Positions 19,949 to 29,462 of a stretch of DNA of 64,000 nucleotides are shown one piece after another. The position numbers and the translations under genes were made by a program. Location: the NCBI GenBank assembly GCA_019634635.1, contig JAHCBB010000008.1:1-64000 (forward strand). Direction: 5' to 3'. Below the pieces are notes generated by a model. It searched no databases, was not told where the DNA came from, and saw only the letters and a list, made by a program, of their open reading frames with translations. Positions within the stretch are counted from its first letter, which is position 1; each line of letters starts with the position of its first letter. Source of the stretch: Verrucomicrobiia bacterium. Its GTDB lineage: Bacteria > Verrucomicrobiota > Verrucomicrobiia > Limisphaerales > UBA9464.

Positions 19949-20451
19949 GGCGCAGGAACGGCCGGAGAGAAACCAAGGCGGTCCAGAATCGAGCGGACGA
20001 TCACCTCAGGCGCCGGACCGATATCCACCGCGAGCGCGTCGGACGGCGGCTCCAACGCGGCCAACTGGCTTTCCAGCAGCGTGGGCGGCATGAAGTGACC
20101 CTGACGCGACGCCATCCGGCAGGCCAGAGTACCGCGATCGCCGTGAAGGTGAATGAAGCGCACCCACGGCTCACCCGCCAGCAGAAGCCTGCGATGGGCG
20201 TCCTTCAAGGCCGAGCAGGCAATCACGGCGGACCGGCCCGCGGTCTCACACTCCCGCATGAGCTGCTGGATCGCCAGCAGCCATGGTTTCCGATCCTCAT
20301 CATCGAGGGGGGTCCCCGATTTCATTTTGGCGACGTTGGCGGGCGGATGAAAATCATCGCCATCGTGAAACGCCCAGCCCAGTTGCGCAGCCAGCAGGCG
20401 GCCGACGGTGCTCTTGCCGGCACCGGACACGCCCATCACGATCAGGATCAC
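19945..20451 (-). CDS. gntK: gluconokinase
   Basis: 168 residues from a GTG start (V-I-L-I-V-M-G-V-S). The P-loop G-V-S-G-A-G-K-S-T is at residues 7-15; D-G-D-D-F-H-P and K-M-x-x-G-x-P-L are the gluconate-site motifs of GntK (thermoresistant type), which phosphorylates D-gluconate to 6-phosphogluconate. It is translationally coupled to cinA (ATGA overlap). Gluconate could be supplied by lactonase-type enzymes such as the propeller fusion at 14.3-16.1 kb, but that link is inference. Confidence 0.9.
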   Translation of the reverse strand: MILIVMGVSGAGKSTVGRLLAAQLGWAFHDGDDFHPPANVAKMKSGTPLDDEDRKPWLLAIQQLMRECETAGRSAVIACSALKDAHRRLLLAGEPWVRFIHLHGDRGTLACRMASRQGHFMPPTLLESQLAALEPPSDALAVDIGPAPEVIVRSILDRLGFSPAVPAP

Positions 20452-20676
20452 GTCCGGAGGATAGGGAGCGGCCCGGGGAGCGTTAAGACTAAACTCGATG
20501 CCCGTCCGTGACGGACCGGGTGGACCCTGTCGCCGGAAATTTGGTTTACATCACGCACGGGTTCTTCGAACACTCCGTTCCAGCGTGCCTGCCGGCACTC
20601 AAACAGGGCTGCGCCTGCCGGGTATCCGGGAGTTGGCGGACGCCCCAGGGTTCCGGCCCGCGCGTGGCACGAAGCG

Positions 20677-22101
20677 ATGGTCTCCAAGAACGACGTCACG
20701 GCCCAGCCGGCACCCGCCCACGAGGCGCGCCAACATCGCTGGCTGACCGGGCTTGGCACGCTCGCCCTCATGGTCGGAGGGGGACCTGTCGGCGCCATCG
20801 AACCCGAGCAGATTCTGTCGTACAACATCGGCAAGCTGGCGATTCAGCCGCAGGCCGACATCAGCGCACAATTTTGGGGCAACCTGCTGTACGGGGCCGA
20901 GAACCCGTCGCCCGGCGGGCCGGTCACCGTGGACCGTGAAATCAACGGTCAGGTGGTTCCCGTCACCTTCCTCACCCCCCCCGAGGCGGGAGTCGAGTCG
21001 GACCTGTTGTGGTACCTCAGCCCGGGATTCGAGCTTCAGTATGGGGCCAACCCGGAAAACTCCCTGTCGCTCGGCTACTTCCACGACTTCATCCTCTACA
21101 CCGAGAACGGCGACTTCAACGGCAACCAGGATCGCGTCCAGTTCGATGCGCGGATGGAACTGGGGCGGTTCACCGTGGTCGGCTACAACAGCGTCGCGTG
21201 GCTCGACACGATCCTGGGTGGCAGCACCGCCGTCGTACGGCGGGTGCCGATCCGGCGTCAGGTCTGGACGGACAACTACCAAATCACCTACGACTCCTCG
21301 GTCAAGACCGACGTGTACGTGGTCTTCAACCATTCGGCTGTCAATTACCTGGAGGCCGTCAATCTGTACAACCAGGCGACCCTTCGCGGCACGGTGGGGG
21401 CGACGTACAAACCGACGGAACGAATCGGCCTGTTCTCGGAAATCAGCGGGGGGCATACCGATGTCTCGGCGGCGTCCCCGCTGCAGCCTCCCGGTGAGGA
21501 TTCCTGGGTATACGGCGGATTCCTTGGCGTTCGGGGCACCTTCACGCCGCGAATCACCGGAACGGTCAAGGTGGGCTACGAGACCCGGGATTTCACGGGA
21601 GCCGATACGCAGGGGGATGGCGGTGGACCGGCCGTCGGCGTCGGGCTGACCTACGCCCCGACGCAACGACTGCTGGTGAAGCTCGACTACAACCGGTTTG
21701 TGGGTGTTTCCCCCCAGTTCGCCGGCCAATCCACCAAGAACGGCGTGCTGTCGCTGTCGGGGACCCAGCAGTTGGGCGTGACCGGACGCTGGGCGATGGT
21801 CGGCCGGTTCGGGGCGAGCTTCGGGTCCTTTTCGACGCTTTCCAGCACCGGCACAGGGGTAGTGGACACCCCCACGGGTCCGCAGGTGGTCGAGTTTCCC
21901 GTGGATTACGGACGCGATGACCGCACCTATACGGCATCCCTCGGTGTGCAGTTCCAGCCCAGGGCATGGGTCACCGCGCTGTTTGCCTACAGCTTCGAAA
22001 AGTACGAGACTCAGTTCGACGACGAGTACGCCGCCCTGCGTACCGGACTGAACGATTACGTCCTCAATCGTGTCATTCTGCAGGTGTCGGTGGGCTATTG
22101 A
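20677..22101 (+). CDS. outer-membrane beta-barrel protein of an exopolysaccharide export operon
   Basis: 474 residues, ATG start. An N-terminal hydrophobic stretch (about residues 23-40, after a basic region) looks like a signal peptide. The remainder has alternating amphipathic strands with many aromatic residues, ending Q-V-S-V-G-Y; the terminal aromatic residue is typical of barrels folded by BAM. It resembles the beta-barrel porin 2-like proteins that accompany Wza/Wzc genes. The next gene starts 3 bases after its stop. Probable role: the outer-membrane step or assistance in secretion of a polysaccharide. Confidence 0.75.
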   Translation: MVSKNDVTAQPAPAHEARQHRWLTGLGTLALMVGGGPVGAIEPEQILSYNIGKLAIQPQADISAQFWGNLLYGAENPSPGGPVTVDREINGQVVPVTFLTPPEAGVESDLLWYLSPGFELQYGANPENSLSLGYFHDFILYTENGDFNGNQDRVQFDARMELGRFTVVGYNSVAWLDTILGGSTAVVRRVPIRRQVWTDNYQITYDSSVKTDVYVVFNHSAVNYLEAVNLYNQATLRGTVGATYKPTERIGLFSEISGGHTDVSAASPLQPPGEDSWVYGGFLGVRGTFTPRITGTVKVGYETRDFTGADTQGDGGGPAVGVGLTYAPTQRLLVKLDYNRFVGVSPQFAGQSTKNGVLSLSGTQQLGVTGRWAMVGRFGASFGSFSTLSSTGTGVVDTPTGPQVVEFPVDYGRDDRTYTASLGVQFQPRAWVTALFAYSFEKYETQFDDEYAALRTGLNDYVLNRVILQVSVGY

Positions 22102-22104
22102 ACC

Positions 22105-22689
22105 ATGAATGCCGTCTTTTGCACCGCTGTGCGGTGGTTTTTCATCGTGGCCATTGCCGGTGGCTGGAGCATCCGGGCACAGCAACCCGGGCCGCAGACC
22201 GCGCGGCGCATTCAGGCCAATGACATCCTCAACATTCGCGTCTTGGGTGAGCCGGACATGAACAAGGAGACCAAGGTGACCGGCGACGGCACCATCAACT
22301 ACTTCTTCGTTCAGGACGTCCAGGTGGCCGGACTCACCATTGCCGAGGCCCAGGAAAAGATCCGCCAGATCCTGATGAAGGACTGGTTCGTGAATCCCCA
22401 GGTGAACATCGAGATGAAGGAGTACGCCCGAGAGATCGTGACCGTGCTGGGGCAGGTCAACCGGCCGGGAACTGTTCTGCTCCCCTCGGATCGCCGTGTG
22501 GACATCGTCGAGGTGATCGGCATGGCAGGTGATTTCACCCGGCTGGCCAACAAGAGCCGGATCGAACTGGTGCGCAAGGGGCGCAAAATCCAGATTTCGT
22601 ACGATGAACTGAAGAAGATCACCGATCCCGCCCGGAAGCTGTATGTCGAGCCCGACGACGTGATTGAAGTCGGGCAGTCGGTGTTTTAG
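22105..22689 (+). CDS. polysaccharide export protein (Wza/GumB-like)
   Basis: 194 residues, signal peptide at 1-30, no lipobox cysteine seen. Poly_export domain: I-Q-A-N-D-I-L-N-I-R-V-L-G-E-P-D-M; then a soluble-ligand-binding beta-grasp (SLBB) domain with V-L-G-Q-V-N-R-P-G-T-V. It is short compared with E. coli Wza (about 380 residues), so the membrane-spanning C-terminal helix is absent; the upstream barrel may supply the outer-membrane pore. It sits between the barrel and the tyrosine kinase in one operon. Confidence 0.85.
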   Translation: MNAVFCTAVRWFFIVAIAGGWSIRAQQPGPQTARRIQANDILNIRVLGEPDMNKETKVTGDGTINYFFVQDVQVAGLTIAEAQEKIRQILMKDWFVNPQVNIEMKEYAREIVTVLGQVNRPGTVLLPSDRRVDIVEVIGMAGDFTRLANKSRIELVRKGRKIQISYDELKKITDPARKLYVEPDDVIEVGQSVF

Positions 22690-22712
22690 CGGTTCGCGGC
22701 TTCTGACTTCGC

Positions 22713-24893
22713 ATGGATACCTCCTCCTCCCCCTCTCCGGGGAAATCCCCCGGGCGCCTCGGCGACTCCTTCCAGCTTCGGCGCTACTGGCTGGTCGTTC
22801 TGGAGCGCCGCTGGCTGGTTTTCTGCACCTTCGCCCTCGTCGTCACTCTCGGGGCCCTGTACGCGTTCAAGTCGCCGGCCATCTACGAGGCGGTGGGCCG
22901 GATCCAGATTGACCCCGAGACGGGCGGGGTGCTGAGCCTCCGTGATTCGCTGATGTGGGGGGTCAAGGATCAGGACTACCTCCAAACCCAGTACCAGAGC
23001 ATCACCAGTCCGACCCTCATCGAAACGGTCATCCAGAAACTCCGGCTGGAGGAGGATCCGAGATATGCACTCTCGGAGGACCGGATTCGCGCGGTCACGG
23101 AAGACATCCAGGTGGACCCCGTCCGGCTCTCCCGACTGGTTTACATCAAGGCGCGGCACACGGATCCCCGCCGGGCGGCCGACATGGTCAACACCCTCAT
23201 GGAGGCCTATCAGCGCCAAAGCCGGGACCGCAAGATGACCAAGGCCCTTTCGGGGCTGGATCTTTTGAAAAAGGAGTCCGCCACGGCGGAAAAGGAGCTG
23301 ACCGCGGCCATCGAGGCCCTCCACAAGTACCGGGTCGAAAAGGGAATGATGTCGTTGGTGGACGACACCCGGCAGGCGGAGAACGTGGATCTTCAGGCGT
23401 TGCGAAACGCCCAGGAGGATCTGTCGCGTCAGAACCTGCGGACTGCCGAGGCCGAAAAGATTGCAGAGGAAGCCGAGAATTGGAAGGCGGCCGGCCGGGA
23501 CGTCGCGGACTTTTCGGTGGTCAACCAGGACCCGCTGGTGAACGCGGTGAAGGCGCGGATCGTGCTCAACGAATCACGGCTGGCCGAATTGCGCACGCGC
23601 TACAAGGACAAGCATCCGAGGGTCGAGGAGGTGTTGAAGGCGCTGGAGAAGGATCGCGGCAGCCTGCGGGGCGAGGCACAGCGGGCGTTCGACACCCTCC
23701 TGACCACCGTTCAGGTGGAGAAGGCCAAGGAGGCCCAGGCCCGCCAGCGCTTTGCGGCGGCCTCGAAACGGATCGCGGAGTTGAACGAGGCCCGGGCCCA
23801 ATACGAGGTGTTGACCCGGAAACGGGAGCGGGAGGAGGTCTTCTACCAGCAGGTGCTCTCGAAAATGCGTGAGTACACGCTGAACACCAAGGACACGCAG
23901 CAGAACATCATGATTGATTACATGGCCGAGCCGCAGCCGCGTCCGATCAAGCCGAACCGCCGCATGATCCTCGCCGCCAGCATCGTCCTGGGCTTCGGGC
24001 TGGCCATCGGCCTGGCGTTCTTCGTCAATTTGCTCGACGACTCGGTGAAGAGCCAGGAAGACGTGGAATCGTTCCTCGGGCTGGCCTTTCTCGGCTACAT
24101 CCCGCGCATCAAGGTCAAGGATGCCGCGAAACGCGAGGTTCACACCCACCTCCAGCCGGCCTCGACCCCTTCGGAGGGCTTCCGGACCCTGCGGGCAACC
24201 GTGGCCCTGGCCCGCAACGCCGACCGGCTCCGGTCGGTCAGTGTCACCAGCACCGTCCCGGAGGAGGGCAAATCGGTCTTCGCCTGCAACTATGCGATCG
24301 TCACGGCGCAGACCGGGGCGCGGACGCTTCTGGTGGACGCCGACATGCGCCGCCCAACCGTCCAGAAGGCCTTTGGGCTGCAAAGTCCCGCCGGGCTCTC
24401 GGCCTATCTTTCCGAGAACGTTCGGAACCTTGAGGAGATCGTCCACACGACGGAGGTGCCGAATCTCAGTGTGGTGTGTTGCGGGAAGCTCCCGCCAAAC
24501 CCATCGGAACTCCTCGCGTCGCCGCGCATGAAGCAATTCCTGCGCGACGCGGCGCAGCATTACGACCGGATTGTCCTCGACTGCCCTCCGACCACCGCCG
24601 TGGCGGATCCCCTGATCGTCGGGGCGCTGAGTGACGGCATGATCTACGTCACCAAGTTCAACAAGGTTCGACGGGACAGCGTCCTGCGGTCGGTGCAGCG
24701 GATTCAGGACGCCGGAATTCACCTGATCGGCATGGTGATCAACGATCTGGATTTTGAAGGCCGCCATTCCTACTACGGCGACCACTACTACCATTCCAAC
24801 AAGTTCTACGGCACCCATTATGCCTCTGGAACGGCGCCGGGTGGGGAATCCCGAACCCCGGCGGCGCGGTCGAGGGAAACCACTCCCGGGTAG
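22713..24893 (+). CDS. polysaccharide copolymerase/tyrosine autokinase (Wzc-like)
   Basis: 726 residues. The N-terminal Wzz domain has membrane helices near residues 35-55 and 425-447 flanking a long coiled coil. The C-terminal BY-kinase has Walker A S-T-V-P-E-E-G-K-S near 514-522, Walker A' L-V-D-A-D-M-R-R-P near 540 and Walker B I-V-L-D-C-P-P near 620. The tail at 686-707 holds six tyrosines in about 22 residues, the expected autophosphorylation cluster. Such proteins control chain length and export of exopolysaccharide. Third gene of the operon starting at 20,677. Confidence 0.9.
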   Translation: MDTSSSPSPGKSPGRLGDSFQLRRYWLVVLERRWLVFCTFALVVTLGALYAFKSPAIYEAVGRIQIDPETGGVLSLRDSLMWGVKDQDYLQTQYQSITSPTLIETVIQKLRLEEDPRYALSEDRIRAVTEDIQVDPVRLSRLVYIKARHTDPRRAADMVNTLMEAYQRQSRDRKMTKALSGLDLLKKESATAEKELTAAIEALHKYRVEKGMMSLVDDTRQAENVDLQALRNAQEDLSRQNLRTAEAEKIAEEAENWKAAGRDVADFSVVNQDPLVNAVKARIVLNESRLAELRTRYKDKHPRVEEVLKALEKDRGSLRGEAQRAFDTLLTTVQVEKAKEAQARQRFAAASKRIAELNEARAQYEVLTRKREREEVFYQQVLSKMREYTLNTKDTQQNIMIDYMAEPQPRPIKPNRRMILAASIVLGFGLAIGLAFFVNLLDDSVKSQEDVESFLGLAFLGYIPRIKVKDAAKREVHTHLQPASTPSEGFRTLRATVALARNADRLRSVSVTSTVPEEGKSVFACNYAIVTAQTGARTLLVDADMRRPTVQKAFGLQSPAGLSAYLSENVRNLEEIVHTTEVPNLSVVCCGKLPPNPSELLASPRMKQFLRDAAQHYDRIVLDCPPTTAVADPLIVGALSDGMIYVTKFNKVRRDSVLRSVQRIQDAGIHLIGMVINDLDFEGRHSYYGDHYYHSNKFYGTHYASGTAPGGESRTPAARSRETTPG

Positions 24894-24931
24894 GCCGCTC
24901 CCCAGGTCGGCTGCACGACCTCAACCGGGTC

Positions 24932-25450
24932 TCATCCGGCGGGGGGCGACTCCAGCAGGCGCCACAGGGCGTTGAACAGCCAGAGGGCGACCATCGCCAG
25001 GCTGCACCCGATCTTGCCGAGGGTGCCGGCGAGCACCCCGATCGCCGCACCCACGCCCGCCTTCCCCGCCTCCCCCCATTGCCGACCTCCCAGCAGTTCC
25101 GCGAGGGCCGCCCCGATCAGGGGGAGGAGGACGAGTCCGAACGGTGGCAGTACAAACAGGCCCACCATCGCCCCCATCACGGCCCCCAACATCCCTCGCC
25201 ACGTCGCCCCAAGACGGCGCGCGCCATAGGTGGTCGCCACAAAATCAAGGACCATCGAGAAGGCCGCCAGCAATCCCAGCACGGCCACGACCCCCCAGGT
25301 GGCGCTGCGGTCTCCAAACCAAAGCCGGTGGCCCAGGGCCGCCAGGAAAATCAGCGGAGTGCCCGGCAGGCCCGGAAGAATTGCTCCGGCAATGCCGCAG
25401 ACCATCACCAGCAACGTCAGAATGAATCCCAGGATCTCTGCGGCGGCCAC
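24932..25450 (-). CDS. DUF456 multi-pass membrane protein
   Basis: 172 residues from a GTG start. The sequence G-A-I-L-P-G-L-P-G-T-P-L-I-F near residues 23-36 and a glycine-zipper-like region G-A-V-M-G-A-M-V-G-L-F-V-L-P-P-F-G are typical of DUF456 (YqgC-like) proteins: four or five hydrophobic segments, inner membrane, function unknown. It is convergent with the kinase gene and divergent from pilT. Confidence 0.8.
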   Translation of the reverse strand: MAAAEILGFILTLLVMVCGIAGAILPGLPGTPLIFLAALGHRLWFGDRSATWGVVAVLGLLAAFSMVLDFVATTYGARRLGATWRGMLGAVMGAMVGLFVLPPFGLVLLPLIGAALAELLGGRQWGEAGKAGVGAAIGVLAGTLGKIGCSLAMVALWLFNALWRLLESPPAG

Positions 25451-25662
25451 ACCGGCAGGCTAACGCCATCCGTGGTTGAAATCGCGCGAAAACGGGAGGC
25501 CGGGGCGCCATTCCATGGACGGCATCGGACAGGTGACATCGGGCAGCCCGCCGGTTGACGACGCGGACTCTCCCGGCGCCCGGAATTCCCGGGGAGCGGG
25601 CAGGTTTGAAAATTGCGTTCCGCCCGGCCCCGGTCCTGCTAACCTCTCGGCCCGAATTCACT

Positions 25663-26760
25663 ATGGAAATCATGGAACTACTCCGGGGCGTCCTGAAGGC
25701 CGCCGTTGAGGGCGGCGCGTCCGACGTGCACATCAAGGTCGGAGCCCCATTCGTCCTGCGCCTCAATCGTCAGTTGATCGTCATCGAGGCCCCGCAGCCC
25801 ACCGACACGTGGATGAACTCGGTCGTCGAAAAGATTGTGCCCCCTCACGCCCGAAAGCGCCTGGACGAGGATCGCGAGGTGGACTTCAGCTACCTGGAAC
25901 CGGGGATCGGGCGATTCCGCACCAACATTTTCCAGCAAAAGGGCTCCTTCGCCCTGGCCATGCGCTACGTGAAGACCCAGGTCCCCAGCTTCGAGGAACT
26001 GGGACTGCTGCCGGTGCTCAAGGACATCGCGTCGTCGCATCGCGGCATCGTGCTTGTGGCCGGCACCACGGGCTCCGGCAAGTCCACGACGCTCGCGGCG
26101 ATGCTCGAGCACATCAACGCCAACTTCAAACGGCACATCATCACCCTGGAGGATCCCATCGAGTTTGTGTTCGAGGACAACCAGTCGGTCATCGAGCAGC
26201 GGGAGATCGGCCTCGACACTTCCAGCTTCCAGAGCGGCCTGAAACACGTGCTGCGGCAGGATCCCGACATCATCATGGTGGGCGAAATGCGCGATGCGGT
26301 GAGCTTCACCGCCGCGATGCAGGCGGCCGACACCGGCCATCTGGTGCTGTCCACGCTCCATACCCAGAATGCGGCGCAGTCCATCGGGCGCATCCTTGAC
26401 TTCTTCAAGCCCGACGAGCGCGAGCAGGTGCGCCGCCAGCTCGCCGGCACCCTCAAGGCCGTGGTGTGCCAGCGCATGGTGGCCACCGCCACCGGCGGCG
26501 TGACCCCGGCGCTCGAGATCCTGATCAACACCCCGACCGTCCGGAAAATGCTCGAGGAAAACCGGCTCGAGAAGATCGGTGCCGCGATCGAGACCGGACG
26601 CGACGACGGCATGCAGACCTTCAACCAGGCCCTCTACGACCTGGTCAAGGCACGCAAAGTGACCGAGGCGGAGGCTCTCGGAAAAGCCAGCAACCCGCAG
26701 GCCCTCGACATGATGTTCAAGGGCATCTTCCTCGACGAGGGCCGCCGGATTCTGTCCTGA
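25663..26760 (+). CDS. pilT: type IV pilus twitching/retraction ATPase PilT-type
   Basis: 365 residues from ATG 25663. The N-terminal PAS-like part contains G-A-S-D-V-H-I-K-V-G. The ATPase core has Walker A G-T-T-G-S-G-K-S-T near 134-142, the Asp box T-L-E-D-P-I-E-F, Walker B I-I-M-V-G-E-M-R-D and the His box T-G-H-L-V-L-S-T-L-H-T. The C-terminal A-I-R-x-L motif of true PilT is not obvious and the tail has M-F-K-G-I-F-L-D-E-G-R, so a PilU-like role is possible. No other pilus genes are near. Confidence 0.85.
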   Translation: MEIMELLRGVLKAAVEGGASDVHIKVGAPFVLRLNRQLIVIEAPQPTDTWMNSVVEKIVPPHARKRLDEDREVDFSYLEPGIGRFRTNIFQQKGSFALAMRYVKTQVPSFEELGLLPVLKDIASSHRGIVLVAGTTGSGKSTTLAAMLEHINANFKRHIITLEDPIEFVFEDNQSVIEQREIGLDTSSFQSGLKHVLRQDPDIIMVGEMRDAVSFTAAMQAADTGHLVLSTLHTQNAAQSIGRILDFFKPDEREQVRRQLAGTLKAVVCQRMVATATGGVTPALEILINTPTVRKMLEENRLEKIGAAIETGRDDGMQTFNQALYDLVKARKVTEAEALGKASNPQALDMMFKGIFLDEGRRILS

Positions 26761-26895
26761 CACTCGAGGGTCCCCCGTGCTTGCGGGAGCGACCGGGGCG
26801 GTGTCCGCAGGGTTCCAGAGAGCGTCTGCAACAATTTCCGTGCGTCCGGCCCGGGGTGTGCTCCGTTGCGCTGCGGACGCCAACCCTCGGTTCCC

Positions 26896-28137
26896 ATGAA
26901 GCCCCGCCGCCTCTTGTTCGTTGATGGACACCCCGCCACGCCCGGTGGTGCCCAGGTGAACCTGATCGAATTGCTGGGCCACCCCCAAGCACGCACCCAG
27001 TGGGAGATCCGGGTGGCCTGCGATCCGGCCAGCCCCCTGTCCGGCACGCTGACCCGGCAGCGGATCCTGCGGCAGCACTACCGGCATCCGGAGCCCGTCG
27101 GTCGGCTGGGACGGCTGTTCCGCCTGGGCACCGCGCGACACCGGGAACAGGCGGCCCGACGGCTTCAGGACCTCCTCGCGGGGTTCCAGCCCGAGGCGGT
27201 GATCTCATGTTCGGGACGCGATCATCTGGCGGCCGGAATGGCCGCGGCGGCGGCGGGCATCCCCAGCGTGTGGTGGGTCAATGAAAACTTGACCCCCGAC
27301 TTCTTCTCTTGGGCCGCGCGCCGGACCTTCGTCTCGGAGGCCCTCGCGCACGCCACCCGGTTGGTGCCGGTCTCACACTATGGCGCCACCGCCCTCAAAC
27401 AGGCCGGGGTGCCTGAAAACCGCATCCGGGTCGTTCACAACGGCATCCCTCTGCGCCGCCATCAGCGGGGTCATTCCACCCTGCTCCGCCGCCAGCTCCG
27501 CCTGAAGCCCGGCGAACCTCTGATCGGATTTGTGGGCCGGATCACCCCGTGGAAAGGCCCCAGGTTTTTTCTCGAACTTGCGGAGCGGTGGGCCGCCGAA
27601 CGCCGGCCCGGACGGTTTGTGCTCCTCGGTCCCGTCGCCCGGGAGGACGAGGCATTCGCAGCGTCCTTGCGGGAGTTCGTGCGCGATCGGGGCCTGCGCG
27701 GACGCGTCAGCTTCCCGCCGCCGCCGCCGAGCGAGGCCGACGCCCTCGCCCAGATTGACCTCCTGATCCACTGCTCGATCAAACCGGAACCCTTCGGCCG
27801 GGTGATCATTGAGGGAATGGCTGCCGGAGTACCGGTGATCGGGGCCTGCGACGGGGGGGTTCCCGAGATCATCACCCAGGGGGTCAATGGCGGCATGGCC
27901 GCTCCGGGAAATCTGACAGACTACCTGGCAAGACTCACGGCCGTGCTGGGAAATCCCGCCATGCGCGCCGCATGGGTCAATGCCGGACACCGGACCGTCC
28001 AGCAGCGATTCACCCTGGACCGTGTGTTCGATGATTTCGAAGGTGTCTTTGAAGAGCTGGCCCAAGCCGCCCGGCCGAAATCCGCCCGGCGCTCACCAGC
28101 CTCAAATGATCCTCCAGCGGCAGTGGCTGCCGGCTGA
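26896..28137 (+). CDS. GT4-family glycosyltransferase
   Basis: 413 residues from ATG 26896, with a GT-B fold. The N-terminal G-G-A-Q-V-N-L-I-E-L (acceptor side) is followed by the GT4 hallmark G-F-V-G-R-I-T-P-W-K-G and the donor motif E-P-F-G-R-V-I-I-E-G-M-A-A-G-V-P-V-I-G. It transfers a sugar from a nucleotide donor to an unknown acceptor, probably in envelope polysaccharide assembly given the export operon 2 kb upstream. It follows pilT by 135 bases and may have its own promoter. Confidence 0.85.
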   Translation: MKPRRLLFVDGHPATPGGAQVNLIELLGHPQARTQWEIRVACDPASPLSGTLTRQRILRQHYRHPEPVGRLGRLFRLGTARHREQAARRLQDLLAGFQPEAVISCSGRDHLAAGMAAAAAGIPSVWWVNENLTPDFFSWAARRTFVSEALAHATRLVPVSHYGATALKQAGVPENRIRVVHNGIPLRRHQRGHSTLLRRQLRLKPGEPLIGFVGRITPWKGPRFFLELAERWAAERRPGRFVLLGPVAREDEAFAASLREFVRDRGLRGRVSFPPPPPSEADALAQIDLLIHCSIKPEPFGRVIIEGMAAGVPVIGACDGGVPEIITQGVNGGMAAPGNLTDYLARLTAVLGNPAMRAAWVNAGHRTVQQRFTLDRVFDDFEGVFEELAQAARPKSARRSPASNDPPAAVAAG

Positions 28138-28193
28138 GCGGCTCCGCCAGGACCGCGGTGCACCTTTCGGGATCCCCGAACGGGGACGCGCGT

Positions 28194-28640
28194 TCAACCA
28201 AGCAGCCGGGTGACCACGGCGCTCAACGCCCTGCCATCCGCCCGTCCCCCGGCGCGGGCCTGGGCGGCCTTCATCGCCACGCCCATCTCCTTCCGGCTGG
28301 TGGCGCCGGTCTCGGCGAGCACCGTCCGCACCAGGGTTTCCAGTTCCGCCTCCGACAGCGCCTTGGGCAGGAACTCCTCAATGATGACCAGTTCGGCCTG
28401 TTCCCTCGCGGCCAGCTCGGGCCGGCCCCCGCGCACATACTCCTCGCTGGCGTCCCGACGCTTCTTCGCCTCGCGCTGGAGCACGGCCAGCACGTCGGCG
28501 TCGGCCAGCGTGTCCGTCTTCCGTTCAATCTGCACGTAGCCCAGGGCCGACTTGATCAGCCGGAGCGTGGCGGTGCGGTCGGCGTTGCGCGCGATCATTG
28601 CGGCCTTGAGCCCGGCCGTGAGCGTTTCCTGCAGGGACAT
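28194..28640 (-). CDS. GatB/YqeY domain-containing protein
   Basis: 148 residues from ATG 28640 (the frame continues upstream without support). The helical YqeY domain contains R-N-A-D-R-T-A-T-L-R-L-I-K-S-A, Y-V-x-G-x-R-P-E-L and E-F-L-P-K-A-L-S; the C-terminal K-E-M-G-V-A-M-K-A resembles the tRNA-binding tail of GatB. Stand-alone YqeY proteins are widespread; a role in tRNA-dependent amidation is suggested by fold only. It lies 28 bases after the UVR-motif gene and is likely in the same operon. Confidence 0.88.
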   Translation of the reverse strand: MSLQETLTAGLKAAMIARNADRTATLRLIKSALGYVQIERKTDTLADADVLAVLQREAKKRRDASEEYVRGGRPELAAREQAELVIIEEFLPKALSEAELETLVRTVLAETGATSRKEMGVAMKAAQARAGGRADGRALSAVVTRLLG

Positions 28641-28668
28641 GAGGGGCGGCGATCCGGGGGGCGGCCGT

Positions 28669-29430
28669 TCAGGATTCGGAAGCCTGGAGCTTGCGCATCT
28701 GATCCCGCACGGCAGCGGCCCGTTCATAGTCCTCCAGGCGGATCGCCTCTTCGAGGTCCCGCTGAAGTTTTTCGATCTCGGTGAGCGGACGCCTCTCCCG
28801 AATCTCCTCCATCCAGGTGCGCAACGAAGCGATCTCCCCACTGCCGCCCATGAGGTCCTCCCGGCCGTTCTCCCGGTAGAATGCCTCCAATTCCTCCAGG
28901 CCCTCCTCAATGACCGCGCACGCCTTGTCGTGCCGACGCCGCCGGACCAGCGCGGTGCCCCGGGCGCGCGTGCGCATCATCAGGAGCTGGGGCACGAACT
29001 GCAGGAGCGACCACGCGAGCTCGTCCGACAACGCGTACTCCGCCACAAACTCAAACACCCGCAGGTTTCGCTCGCAGTCCCGCTCCACGGCCGTGAAGTC
29101 CTCCAACTGGAAGAAGCAGATGTAGCGATGATGGTACTGGATGCATTCCTGCTGGAGCTTCGCGCAGGCGTCCGCGTCGAGAATGAAGCCCTCGTCATCT
29201 CCTTTGGCCTCAACGTGACGCCGCAGACGCTCGAGCTGGAAATCATGCCAGGTGTCGTGCGCCATGGGGCGTCGGCCGTCCGGACGCCCCTCGGCGTTCA
29301 TCTGGAGGACCCCAAGATCCACCCGCAATTGAACCTTCTCCCGACCATCCTGGCCGGAAAATCGCCGGGCCACCACCTGGCCGGGCTTGTAATCCCAACC
29401 CGACAGGAGTTCGGAGATGTCGAAGCTCAT
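28669..29430 (-). CDS. UvrB/UvrC-motif (UVR) protein
   Basis: 253 residues from ATG 29430; a TTG 36 bases upstream is an alternative that would overlap rsmI's stop. The C-terminal 38 residues are a UVR motif (L-T-E-I-E-K-L-Q-R-D-L-E-E-A-I and A-A-A-V-R-D-Q-M-R-K-L), the segment by which UvrB and UvrC interact. The N-terminal 200 residues are acidic, with no nuclease or helicase motif. Unlike McsA, there are no paired zinc-finger cysteines. The function is unknown; its place between rsmI and yqeY suggests a housekeeping role. Confidence 0.7.
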   Translation of the reverse strand: MSFDISELLSGWDYKPGQVVARRFSGQDGREKVQLRVDLGVLQMNAEGRPDGRRPMAHDTWHDFQLERLRRHVEAKGDDEGFILDADACAKLQQECIQYHHRYICFFQLEDFTAVERDCERNLRVFEFVAEYALSDELAWSLLQFVPQLLMMRTRARGTALVRRRRHDKACAVIEEGLEELEAFYRENGREDLMGGSGEIASLRTWMEEIRERRPLTEIEKLQRDLEEAIRLEDYERAAAVRDQMRKLQASES

Positions 29431-29462
29431 CGGGACCAAGATGCGAACGGCGGGGGCAAGTG

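Noticed and set aside
20599..22185. 528-codon minus-strand frame opposite the outer-membrane barrel
   Set aside because: The plus-strand barrel sits in a tight operon with known export genes.
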